Of a stretch of 64,000 nucleotides of DNA, positions 20,693 to 30,999 are shown piece after piece (the stretch's first letter is position 1; each line of letters opens with the position of its first letter). Source of the stretch: Mycoplasma tauri (GTDB lineage: Bacteria > Bacillota_I > Bacilli_A > Mycoplasmatales > Metamycoplasmataceae). Location of the stretch: contig NZ_CP070479.1 in assembly GCF_016925555.1 (NCBI RefSeq), positions 248,001 through 312,000 of the forward strand, given 5' to 3'. Position numbers and translations under genes: made by a program. Under the pieces are notes generated by a model. That model did not search any database. It saw nothing but the letters and a program-made list of their open reading frames with translations, and was not told the origin of the DNA.

Positions 20693-21584
20693 ATACTTTC
20701 AAAATTGAATTGATATATATAAAAAAGGCTCAATAAGAAAAATAAGTTTCAAAAAATATCAACTCACATTGGATTGGATAATAAAAATCGCAAGAGATGT
20801 ACGGTTGTGTGATTTAGATAGAACTTCATATCAAAGCATATTAAATGAATATGCACTAACTCACGAAAGGCAAACAACAATGGATTTTCATCATCATTTA
20901 AAAAGCTGTTTGTTGGATGCTTTTGATGATGGATACTTAACTAATGATCCAACCCGTAAGGTTGTAATAAAAGGGAAAAGTCCAAGAAAGAAAAAAGTTA
21001 AATATTTAAGCCAATTTGAATTGCAATTATTGGTTAAAAAATTGAAATTAAAAGAATTTATTAATATGGATTGGCTTATTTTATTGATTGCAAAAACAGG
21101 ATTGAGATATTCTGAAGCTTTAGCATTAACTCCACAAGATTTTGATTTTGCAAAACAAACATTAAATGTTTCTAAAACTTGAAATTACAAAGAAGAAGGT
21201 GGTTTTATGCCAACTAAGAACAAGTCAAGTATTAGAAAAATTCAACTTGATTGGATGACTGTTAGTCAATTTTCAGGCATTATTAGGAACTTGCCAGAAA
21301 ATAAACCTATTTTTGTTATAAAAGATAGAACTTATAATTCAACAATTAATGATGTTTTAAAACGCCGTTGTGTGCAAGCTGGTATACCTATTATAAGCGT
21401 TCATGGTTTAAGGCATACCCATGCGTCATTGTTATTATATGCTGGCGTTTCTATTGCATCTGTAGCAAAAAGATTAGGTCATGCGAGCATGAATACTACT
21501 GAAAAAGTTTATTTACATATTATTAATGAATTAGAAAACAAAGATGTTGATCTAGTAATGAGATCGATATCACTACTTAATTAA
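20664..21584 (+). CDS. Tyrosine recombinase (XerC/D or phage integrase family)
   Basis: 306 residues with a SAM-like N-terminal core-binding domain (about 1-110) and catalytic domain. Catalytic residues: Arg148 (TGLRYSEAL), His247 and Arg250 (HGLRHTHAS), His273 (LGHASMNTT) and the nucleophile Tyr283 (KVYLHI). Trp is coded by both TGG and TGA. AGAAAGGA precedes the ATG. Its place between oppositely oriented hsdS copies matches the recombinase genes that drive hsdS inversion in Mycoplasma pulmonis (HvsR) and Streptococcus (CreX/PsrA), so it most likely shuffles this locus. Confidence 0.88.
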
Positions 21585-21595
21585 AAAATTATTAT

Positions 21596-21605
21596 TACAC
21601 CCATA
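21596..21605 (-). repeat. Right half of the 10-bp inverted repeat flanking the recombinase gene
   Basis: TACACCCATA, the exact reverse complement of 20644-20653, begins 12 bases after the recombinase stop. Confidence 0.4.
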
Positions 21606-21636
21606 AAAAAACAAAAAGCCACTTTTGTGGCTATTT
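21606..21636 (-). terminator. Terminator of the hsd operon
   Basis: AGCCAC TTTT GTGGCT is a perfect stem with a 4-base loop that starts inside the hsdR stop; on the minus strand it is followed by a T-rich run. It can also end recombinase transcription on the plus strand (TATTTTTTG follows). Confidence 0.8.
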
Positions 21637-24600
21637 TTTGTCTTTTTGTTCCTCAATTCATTTCTCAACAAACGAAATAAAGTCGGCTGGCAGAGCTTTT
21701 TTTGGTTTTCTATTTAGTTTTAGTGCAAATTTTTCCCTTATTTCATTTGTATATGATTTTTCACATAAATCATGCAATCTATTATTGACATTAATTGGTT
21801 CAGTTGAGTTGATGATTTTATTAATAGCTTTAGAATCAAAGTTTCACTCATCGCAAAATTCATTTAATATTTCGTTTTCGTTATTAGCAATAGCTTCAGT
21901 AAATTCTTCATTAATATCTAAATAATCCCAGTTTTTTTGATTATTAAAATATGGATCTAAAATTTGCAGAAATATTTTTTGGTGTTCTTCCGTAAAACTT
22001 GAAATTACACGCATAATGTGTTCTCTTGTGCGGTCTAATTTGATAATATCATTAAGTTTAGCTAAATTTAATGGAATTCTTTCGGAATAAGGGTGATATT
22101 CTGTTGATAAATTTTGCAATTCTAGAGGGTCAGATTCATCTTTAGTGCCAGAAGTATGATTTTCTTTTTGTTGTTCTTTCAAGTAGCGAGTTATATCCTC
22201 GTTTCTAGCAACTAGCGCATCAAAATCATATTCATTATATGTTATAGTGCTACAAATGTCATTAGGATTTTTGGCTCTTTCTCAACTATAGCCCATAATT
22301 TTGGCTGCTCTTATGTCATTAATAATTTTATTTATTAATTTATGAGCTTTTCTCATGTTTTCTATGTATTGCAATTTATCATTGTGTTGCTCGGGATAAA
22401 TTGAACCAAATCAGGTATTATCGCTATACATTAAGAAAATTTTTTTTACTTCTGCAAATGAATTATTGATGATTAATAGACGATCTTTAAAACTTGTAGT
22501 AAGTATTGATTCAATACTTATATCAGCATATTTGCTTAGAGCTTTATCAAGGTTGTAATTCATTGTGTTGGGTTGACGATAGAATATTACATTACCAAAA
22601 TCCTTGCCCGGAAGTGTTCTGTTGGTTCTTGAAATAGCTTGAATTAAATGCTCATAAGTCATAACTTTGTCAAAATAAATTGTATTAATATATTTTGAGT
22701 CAAAACCTGTTAGCATTTGGTTAACAACGATTAAAAGTTGCAATTTTTCTTCATCTTTAATGTTGCTAAACTTATCTTTACGTGACAATCTTTTTGACAA
22801 ATCTAGCTTAAATTGATTGCTATCGGTGGAATTTATTACTTTATCAAAATCATTGTTATATCTATTAATGATATTATTAATAGCATATGCTTTGTATTCA
22901 GTTTTTGCTAATTCTTCTTCCCGGTCAAGGCTTTGGTCAAAAAGCGCAGTGAATTTAAAGTCTTTGTATTTTTCATTATTGTCACAAGCCTCTGCAAATA
23001 ATTCAAAATACTCAATGGCATCAGGAATGCTTTTAACAGCAAATATAGCACTATATCTTTTATTATCTAAAAAGTATTCTTGAGTGTTTAATATATCCTC
23101 AACAATCAATTTTTTAAAGCTCTCATCATCATAGTATCCACGTTTTAATAAATCGTCTTCGTAATCACGATTATTTTTTTTATCAACATCATCAAGGTTT
23201 CCGAAACGACCTAATTTATATACTATATTAGCAATTTCTCTTGGAGCTAAATTTTTTTTAAGGTTTTTAAGCGCACTTTCTGTGTATTTATCAAATAATG
23301 TATATTCAATATTAAAGTCTAGTATCTTTTTGTCTTGAATCCCATTCTTTAATGTGTAACTGTGCAATAGCTCGCCAAAAATATCTTTAGTTTCTAGACC
23401 ATTTTTTGGGTTTTCTTTACCAAGTGGTGTGCCTGTAAAACCAATTAAAGCAGCATTGGGGAATGTTTGATTTATATTTTTAATCATTTCACCCGATGTG
23501 CTTCTGTGTGCTTCATCAAAAATAAAGACAATTTTTTGTGATGCCGCTCTGTTTATTTCCCTTTCTGAAAAGTTTTTTGTATTTACTCTAGATTGTTTTT
23601 GGATTGAACCAACAATTATAGTGTTCATCAAATTTTCTTCTTTCATTAAAGAAATAAGATCATCGGTTGATGAAGCTATTTTAACATTGACTTTTCCGCC
23701 TTTAAAACTGCTAAATTCGCTAAAACTTTGTGTCCCTAATTCTGTTCTATCTACTACAAAAACAACTGTATCAGCAATATTTCATTCAAGCAATAATTGT
23801 GATAATTTAAAACTAGTTAGAGTTTTTCCTGAACCTGTTGAGTGTCAAATGTGACCAACTTTTGCACATCCAGAACGATTTGGGTCAAAGAAAATTTTTT
23901 TATCAGTTCTAAACTTCCTTTCAATTTTATCAATTGCGTGAAACTGATAACTTCTTAAAATTAATGGAATATTTTCATTTTCTTGGCAAACAGTAAAGTC
24001 AGCAATAAGACGATGCGCCATTGGAATTGATAGAAAATGTTTGACAACATCTCTTCAATCTCGTAAAACATTGTTTCGGTCATCGTGCCAATAACTAAAT
24101 GCTTGTTCATTAATATATTGACCTTTGTGGTCTGTTGGCATATATTTCATTTCTTCAGGGCTCATAGCAACACTAACTTGAACTAATTTTAAAATTTCAT
24201 CAAAACCACCTGAATTAATGTAGTTACTAATTTGGGTTATTGATTTTGATATGCTAACACCTTTTGCCTTTAATTCAATATGAAATAATGGCAAACCATT
24301 AATTAATAAAATAACATCGGCTCTATGCTTGCGGTTAACTGCTTTTCAAGGCAGTTCTACTTCTTTAGCAATTTGATAAATTGAATCACCAGCATTAATT
24401 TCTTTTCTACTGAAGATTTTTAAATATATTTCTTTGCCATATTTTTCTGTGTCTTTTTTATTATCTCTTTTAATAGCGACTGTTTCGCTATTTATTAATT
24501 TATTAGCAGCTACAGTGCTATTACATTGATTAATTTTTTCTTTTAATTGTTCTTTTTCACCCTCTGTAAGTTCAATATTATTTAAAATATGTTTATTATT

Positions 24601-24759
24601 TCGATAAACAATTTTAAAAAAGTTATTTCACAAATCTTCTATAGTGCATGATTCTAGAACTGGTTTAATTTCCTTATTTATATTTCTTCAACCGTTCTCT
24701 TGCAACGCATCGACCAAATCATTTTGAAATTTTCTTTCGCTATCTTTATTTTCTATCAT
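21631..24759 (-). CDS. hsdR: Type I restriction enzyme HsdR, motor/endonuclease subunit
   Basis: 1042 residues, full length and without frameshift once TGA is read as Trp. The N-terminal nuclease domain shows FHIELKAKG (PD-ExK type E-x-K) with the later QISNYINS helix; the SF2 motor has Walker A HSTGSGKT (about residue 303), VVFVVDRTELGTQ, DEAH (FIFDEAHRSTSG), GFTGTPL, and motif VI AISRTNRTLPG. HsdR2M2S cuts unmethylated DNA far from the recognition site after translocation. It lies 12 bases downstream of hsdS with AGGAGA as ribosome binding site, so the order is hsdM-hsdS-hsdR. Confidence 0.95.
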
Positions 24760-24771
24760 TTGCTTGTTCTC

Positions 24772-26052
24772 CTAAATAAACATCTTTTCTAAAAGCATAT
24801 TTTTAATGTTTTTTAGCTTTTCTAACTTACGCTGATGAAGGGTGATTAGGGAGTCGATATTGCTAAACACATTACCAACAAGAAATTGTTCTTTTAATGA
24901 CGGCATTTTGACATTAGTATTTAGTAAATCATTTGTAGAAAATACATAGCGTTGATTTCCTTGACTATAAAACATTAATTGGCTTCTAACCGTCTGTATA
25001 TTTGTAAAATAATTACTAAAAGTAACATCGATTTTTTCCTTATTGGGTCTAAATCTGTATAAATGATACGAATACACGGCATTTATAAGGGTTTTGGGAA
25101 TACACAACGAATGTCCTATATCCTCTCTAGTTTCAGATGTTGGAGTAAAAAATATGTCACCTTCGATAATATTCTTTGTTTTTATTTGGTCTTCAGTTGC
25201 GGTGGTTATCATTAGTTTCTTATAATTTTTTTCTGTTATAACTAGCTTTCGATAAACATCCATGTAGTTCAATAAATATACTTCTTTTTCATTCTTTTTG
25301 TACTTTTTATCAACCCCAGATGAGCTTACAAAACCTAATTCCCCCAATTTTCTCTGTTCTCAAGCGTTAGTAAATTCCTTGAATCTAATAGCTGGTTTTA
25401 GTGTTTTTTCATCCGCAAACATCTTTTCTAAGAGCATATTTTTAATGTTTTTTAGCTTTTCTAACTTACGCTGATGAAGGGTGATTAGGGAGTCGATATT
25501 GCTAAACACATTACCAACAAGAAATTGTTCTTTTAATGACGGCATTTTGACATTAGTATTTAGTAAATCATTTGTAGAAAATACATAGCGTTGATTTCCT
25601 TGACTATAAAACATTAATTGGCTTCTAACCGTCTGTATATTTGTAAAATAATTACTAAAAGTAACATCGATTTTTTCCTTATTGGGTCTAAATCTGTATA
25701 AATGATACGAATACACGGCATTTATAAGGGTTTTGGGAATACACAACGAATGTCCTATATCCTCTCTAGTTTCAGATGTTGGAGTAAAAAATATGTCACC
25801 TTCGATAATATTCTTTGTTTTTATTTGGTCTTCAGTTGCGGTGGTTATCATTAGTTTCTTATAATTTTTTTCTGTTATAACTAGCTTTCGATAAACATCC
25901 ATGTAGTTCAATAAATATACTTCTTTTTCATTCTTTTTGTACTTTTTATCAACCCCAGATGAGCTTACAAAACCTAATTCCCCCAATTTTCTCTGTTCTC
26001 AATCGTTAGTAAATTCCTTGAATCTAATTGCTGGTTTTAGTGAATTAGACAT
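24772..26052 (-). CDS. hsdS: HsdS, copy in the expressed position, two identical recognition domains (delta-delta)
   Basis: 426 residues. It starts MSNSLKPAIRFKEF at an ATG overlapping the hsdM stop (TAATG). Both target-recognition domains begin GELGFVSSSGVDKKYKK and are identical in sequence over about 190 residues, separated by the conserved helical linker LEKLKNIKNMLLEKMFADE with LKPAIRFKEFTNAWEQR. The second half ends MLLEKMFI. HsdS normally has two different domains giving an asymmetric bipartite site; two identical ones predict a palindromic split target. Its placement between hsdM and hsdR makes it the copy that is normally expressed. Confidence 0.9.
24779..26048 (-). repeat. Duplicated delta cassette, 639-bp period
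   Basis: The delta domain with linker at about 25360-26048 is repeated at about 24779-25409; landmarks at 25986 and 25347 are 639 bp apart. The shared linker is also found in reverse orientation at 17653-17786, 18206-18348, 18755-18886, 19308-19450 and 19939-20081, giving large inverted repeats for recombination. Confidence 0.9.
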
Positions 26053-28700
26053 TATTTACCGCCTAAAATATTGATAAGTTCATTGATGGCTTGCATATCA
26101 CTTTCATCACCGTTTAGGTCTTTTAATAATTCAACAAGTTTTTGTTCATTATCACGAATTTGAGTATTAATGTCACTTAATGTGTATTTGTATTTATTTT
26201 CAAGGTTTTCAAATTTAGCGATGTAATCATCAATAATTTCTGTTCCTTGTTTACTTATTTGTTTTATTATTGGTTCTGACCATTTGTCTACTAATAGTGC
26301 AAAAACTTCATCATTATTAAGTGATATATATTTTTCATATGATTCGATAACTAAAGTTTGTTCTAAAGTGCTTAATGTTTTTCTAGTTTTTGTTTTTTGG
26401 TTAATCAAATCATTGATTTCTAAAATTTGAGATTCAAATGAATCAGTCTCAGGAGTTGTTTTGATACTTTTAGCGTATTTTTGTAATTCTTTGGAATCTA
26501 TTTTACCTTCAGTAAATATTGGTTCATTTTTCTCTGATTCATCAATTGAATCTTCAATTTCACCAATTCTTGATTCAATATCTGTTAATTCGTCTTTTAA
26601 TTCTTTTATTTGGTTGCTTTGGTTTGCAAAATATTTTTGGCAAATAAACTCATTGCTAAATAATTGTGAGTTTCATTCAACAATTGAATTGTCTTTTTTT
26701 CTTTTGACATCTAAAATTTCAGAATCTTTTAGAAATTCATCGATGCTTAATTCATTATTGTCATAATATGATATTAATTCTAAATCGTCTTTGATTTTTT
26801 CAATATTGTTGATTAATATTTGGTAAATATCATATTTTTCAATGAAAGCTAATTCTTCAATATTATTGAAAATATAGTCAATCAATTTATCTTCTAGATT
26901 GCGTTTAATATTTTTTAAATTATCCAAATTACCACACGTGTTTAGTAAATAATTATAAAAATCTTTAGCAATCTGCGCGAATTTGTCTAAATATTCTTTT
27001 ATTTGTTCATTTTCAACAATAGAATTTCTAATTTCGCCATTTTCGTTGCTTAAAATTGAGTAATAGCCTGGTTTTGCATCGCTAAAAAGCGATTTTTTAA
27101 CTGTTGGAAAATTATTTAAAAATTCTGAATACTTAGCAAGTTCACTCTCGCTTACGCCGCCATACATTGAAGAATATAAATCATGTGTTTCGTCTTTTGA
27201 GAAGTTGTCAATATAGCGAGATATATTTAAGTTATAGTCATTTTGTTCTATTTCTTCTAAAGAAACAATTCTTGAAAAGTTTTTAATTTCTCTGCGGTTA
27301 TTAACAGTGTCAACAATTTTACGAATGTGTTTTGCTTCTAGTTTATTGTCTTTACCGTCTTTAACATAAAGTTGTGATGCATCAATGAATTGAATATCGC
27401 TAGTTTGTTTTTCTTTTTTAATGACCATAATAATGGTTGAAATGCCTGTGCCATAAAATATATTAGCTGGCAAGCCAATAATTGTGTCAATTTGACCTTT
27501 TTTAATAAGCTGGGTTCTTATTTCTTTTTCACTTCCACCTCTAAATAAAACACCGTGTGGCAATACAATTGTTAAAATTCCCTCAGGGTCTAAGTGGTAT
27601 AAGTCATGTAAAAGAAATGCATAATCAGCTTTCGAAGAAGGGGCTACGCCATAACTTTTGTAACGTTCGTCACTTTCTTTATTTAAATTATTTCATTTTT
27701 GTGAGTAAGGTGGATTAGAAACTACTGCATCAACACTTTGGTAAATGTAATAACCATTGTTATCAAAAAATGGTCAATCTTGTTCAAGTGTGTCTGCATT
27801 TCTAACATGAATATTAGCAGTGTTAATCCCCTTCATTACTAAATTCATACGTGTTAAGTTAAATGTTTGCTTATTAAGTTCTTGTGCATAATAAACAACA
27901 GGACTTGAATTTTTTGAGTATTTTTTAAATGTTTCACCAATTGTTAAAAGTAGCGAACCAGAACCAGAAGTAGGGTCATAAACTTTAATTGTTTCGCGGT
28001 CTTTTAAGTGATAAGACACAATTTCTGCCATTAGTGTTGATACTTCATGCGGAGTGTAAAATTCACCACCTTTTTTTCCGGCGCTCGAAGCAAATTTGCC
28101 AATTAAATATTCATAAACATAGCCTAAAACATCATAATTTTGATTTTCAGTTGGAATTTTTTGGATGTTTTCCATTAATTTTAGTAATTTTTCTGTTTGT
28201 TCATCGGAGTTAATTCCTAATTTACTTAATTCGTTTTCAAAGACAAAAAATATACCCTCAAAAAGCTCACGACATTCATTAGTAATTGAACGGATAAATT
28301 CGTTAATCGCTTCTGAAAGCACACTAACACTAAATTTATTTTTGTCTTTTGATTCTTGACTAGTTCATGTTTGGTATAAATTTTCATAGTAAATGAAATA
28401 ACCACAGTCAGTGTTAATTCGTTTTTTAATTGTTTGCATATGGTCGTAGTCATTTAAAGTTTCAGTTTGGTCAAAATCAATTTCTTCTCAGTTGATTTTG
28501 GCTGAAAAATATTTTAAATCAGAGCGGTCAACACCTTGTTTAAGTAGCTCATCTTCTTGTTTTTTTGATAAAAATCGATAAAAAATCAAACCTAAAATAT
28601 AGTTTTTATATTCATTAGCATCTAAATTACCTCTTAATTTACTAGCCGAATCTCAAATAATTGCACCAAGTTCATTTTTTGAAATAATCTTATTACCCAT
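26052..28700 (-). CDS. hsdM: Type I DNA methyltransferase HsdM
   Basis: 882 residues, longer than classic HsdM (about 500-550). The N-terminal helical domain (IIWDSASKLRGNLDANEYKN) is followed by the N6-adenine methyltransferase core with SAM motif I VYDPTSGSGSLL (about 242) and catalytic NPPY (about 330). The extra C-terminal 350 residues are Glu/Lys-rich and largely coiled coil, ending NELINILGGK. Several Trp are TGA. It methylates the site read by HsdS. First gene of the operon; the stop overlaps the hsdS start. Confidence 0.94.
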
Positions 28701-28733
28701 ATTCACTCCTTTATACTTATACTTAATATTTAT

Positions 28734-28739
28734 ATTATA
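28734..28739 (-). promoter_or_regulatory. -10 box of the hsd operon
   Basis: On the minus strand TATAAT lies 33 bases before the hsdM ATG, with AAAGGAGTGA as ribosome binding site. The same promoter-leader sequence, with small changes, is found again at about 30313-30377 before the truncated hsdM copy. Confidence 0.5.
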
Positions 28740-28764
28740 ATTAAGTTATAGATTTTGTTCCTGC

Positions 28765-28964
28765 ATAATTAGAAAATATGGTTATAATTTATATAAGTTC
28801 CTGTCCAATTTGGAGCTTTTTTCTTTTTTATTTTAAAAATGATGAAACAAAAAAAGATCAGGTCACACAATTAAATTTTTACCTTAATTTGTGTTGCACT
28901 TGAACTTGCAATCAAGCGAGAAATATTTCTATTTCTCTTTTTTAACATTTATTTATTTATTTAT
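28765..28964. other. Spacer between hsdM and the antirepressor gene
   Basis: No gene is seen. It contains a hairpin GAGAAATA / TATTTCTC followed by six Ts on the plus strand (28917-28943), and a TTTA microsatellite of about five units at 28948-28972 that runs into the stop of the antirepressor gene. Confidence 0.45.
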
Positions 28965-29846
28965 TTATTCTTTATCTTCTAATCTTTTTTTATCTTTATC
29001 CTTAAACTCTTTAGAACTTACATCTTCTATGAGTTTCCCAAAATCAATGGCATTTTTTGAAGTTATGACAGACTTTCTAGTTTCCTGTTCAATCTCTTTT
29101 CTAGCATTACCCGCTATACTTCCGCCACGTTTTGCAACTTTTTTATTTTCTTCTAAGCCTTGTGGATTTGCTGCATTCGCTATATCTTTTGTAGCTGCTT
29201 CTGCAAGCATATTTAAGATAATTTCGGTTGTTGTCATATTATCTCGTAAATTTTCTTTCTTTAAGCCTTTAAATTCTTTATACTCTCTTGTTGTCATACC
29301 CGACCAAGCTTTTGTGATTTCATTTGTAAGTATGGCATACTCATTACCTTTTTCTACACCGTGGTCTTGCCAAGCATCAGTAAGTTCTTTTCTAACTTGT
29401 ATGGCTTGTAGTCTTTGATTAATCCATTCTCTGCTATAACCTTTTATAAGGTAGGTTTCTAAGGCTCTATTGATTGTTAGTTCAGGGTCAATAATTTCGT
29501 CAATTCTTTCTTTTCCAACCTCAGCAAGCCACATCTTAAATGGTTCCGCCTTTGGCGATGGTACAGATTGTAAGATACGAAATATTCCTTGCATATCCGC
29601 CACATCAGTTAGACGCAATTTCCCATCTGCCGCTTTCATTTTCAAAGCGTTACAATTTGTAACGGTTTCGTTTCCTTCGTCTTTTAATCTCTTTTTCAAC
29701 ACTCTTCAGTATACTTGTGGATCTTTACTTTCTGTAAGTACTGCTACTACATCCACTACTGAAAAATACCATTCTTCTTTTTCGTTATTCCAAATACTTC
29801 TTATTTTATTACCTTCAAATATTTTGATTTGATTATCCAAAAACAT
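28965..29846 (-). CDS. BRO-N domain protein (phage antirepressor type), recently acquired
   Basis: 293 residues from ATG 29846, with AAAGGAGAG directly ahead. The N-terminal BRO domain shows KIRSIWNNEKEEWYFSVVDVV, then DPQVYWRVLKKRL and the GKLRLTDVADMQGIFRIL motif; the C-terminal half has PKAEPFKMWLAEVG, RKELTDAWQDHG and AWSGMTTREYKEFKGLKKENL, which I recognise from antirepressor-like proteins common in Firmicutes. Six of seven Trp codons are TGG and only one (29703-29705, in VYWRV) is TGA, unlike every neighbour. Base composition is also richer in G+C. This indicates transfer from a standard-code bacterium. Confidence 0.85.
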
Positions 29847-29863
29847 CTCTCCTTTCTCTTTTT

Positions 29864-29915
29864 CTATGTACTGTTTACAATTATTTAACTTTAAATAACT
29901 CTAAACAGCACATAG
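29864..29915 (-). promoter_or_regulatory. Long hairpin in the leader of the antirepressor gene
   Basis: CTATGTACTGTTTA (29864-29877) pairs with TAAACAGCACATAG (29902-29915) over 14 positions with one wobble, and inside it TTATTTAA / TTAAATAA forms a second stem. The whole 52-base element ends 18 bases before the ATG at 29846, next to the ribosome binding site, so it could control translation or bind a regulator. Its function is not known. Confidence 0.5.
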
Positions 29916-29994
29916 ATTTTTAATTTTTATAGTTGTTAACTTTGGTTGAAGTTCTAAAACCTTGATTTAACTGTACTATTTGCCTGTGTCGTTA

Positions 29995-30312
29995 TTATGA
30001 CACAAAACGCAAGGTTCGGTCATAAACTTTAATTGTTTTGCTGTCTTTTAAGTGGTGGTGGTCATTTAAAGTTTCAGTTTGGTCAAAATCAATTTCTTCT
30101 CAGTTGATTTTGGCTGAAAAATATTTTAAATCCGAGCGGTCAACTCCTTGTTTAAGTAGCTCATCTTCTTGTTTTTTTGATAAAAATCGATAAAAAATCA
30201 AACCTAAAATATAGTTTTTATATTCATTAGCATCTAAATTTCCTCTTAATTTACTAGCTGAATCTCAAATAATTGCACCAAGTTCATTTTTTGAAATAAT
30301 CTTATTACCCAT
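29995..30312 (-). pseudogene. Truncated, internally deleted second copy of the hsdM 5' end
   Basis: From the ATG at 30312 the first 80 or so codons repeat hsdM almost exactly (NKIISKNELGAIIW to FDQTETLND). Then about 430 bp present in the real gene (about 28011-28441) are missing, a short stretch matching hsdM near 27973-28010 follows (KTIKVYD), and the frame ends at a TAA by 29995. The resulting 105-residue peptide lacks all methylase motifs. The hsdM promoter region is duplicated too. A small TGTGTC / GACACA hairpin lies at its end (29985-30004). Confidence 0.82.
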
Positions 30313-30377
30313 ATTCTCTCCTTTATTATTTACATTATAGTTAAGTTATAGATTTTGTGCCTGCATAATTAGAAAAT

Positions 30378-30439
30378 TAAAGTCTATATTCACTAAATTA
30401 ATTTAATTTTAAATTTTGTTTATTAAGCAAAATTAATAA
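30378..30439. other. Spacer upstream of the hsdM copy
   Basis: A/T-rich, no gene seen. Together with the duplicated promoter segment (30313-30377), the terminator at 30440-30482 and about 150 bases without features (30483-30630) it fills the gap up to the next gene. Confidence 0.4.
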
Positions 30440-30482
30440 TTAAAAATCAAAATGCCAATGAGGATTAAGGCATTTTGATTGC
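30440..30482 (-). terminator. Terminator of the small leftward gene
   Basis: AATCAAAATGCC (30445-30456) and GGCATTTTGATT (30469-30480) form a perfect 12-bp stem; on the minus strand it continues into TTTTAATT. Confidence 0.75.
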
Positions 30483-30630
30483 ACTTAGAAATTTACTAAA
30501 TTAATATGTTTCTATTTAAAAATAATTTTTATAAGTTTATTATTGATTCATTAAGTAAAAAATCCTCTAAACCAACATATAAAACACCATTTTCATGATG
30601 TTTTGAATTATTTTTTGTCTGAGAAAAAAA

Positions 30631-30999
30631 TTAATCATTTTGGTGTTCTCCTACTATTTGTGCATATTTTTGTAATTCATCACTAAAAAATCTAAAATAT
30701 GCTGTTAATTGTCATAATTCGCTAGTATTTTTATTTTTGACTACTCAATCAAAAATTTCTGGTAATTCAAAATCTAAATTATTTTTTTCTAAATGATCTA
30801 TTAATTTAACAAAATCATTTGACAAAATAGTTTTAGGCTCTCTATTTTGCGATTTTGCTAGTTCATTTTCCGCAGTTTGCTCTTCCTTTGATATTTGATG
30901 CAATATTTCATATAAGGTTTCTTGTTTTGCTTCTTCATTTTTAAATTGTGATTCTTGTAATTTTTTTATAAATAACTCTTGTATTTTTAAATCATTCAT
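30631..30999 (-). CDS. Small hypothetical protein
   Basis: 122 residues, reading one TGA as Trp after IFD and another in ELWQLTAYF. It has no signal peptide and no membrane helix. It is acidic and helical in the first two thirds (KNEEAKQETLYEILHQISKEE) and ends in an aromatic stretch WQLTAYFRFFSDELQKY. AAACAGGTAAAT upstream gives only a poor ribosome binding site. I recognise no family. Its place beside the restriction locus and the transferred antirepressor gene suggests accessory DNA, but nothing shows its role. Confidence 0.55.

Noticed and set aside
28948-28972. TTTA microsatellite as a phase-variation switch
   Set aside because: It lies after the stop codon of the antirepressor gene and outside any promoter, so length change should not alter a product.
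29470-29832. Plus-strand open frame of 120 codons
   Set aside because: Shadow of the antirepressor gene, which has clear family motifs on the other strand.
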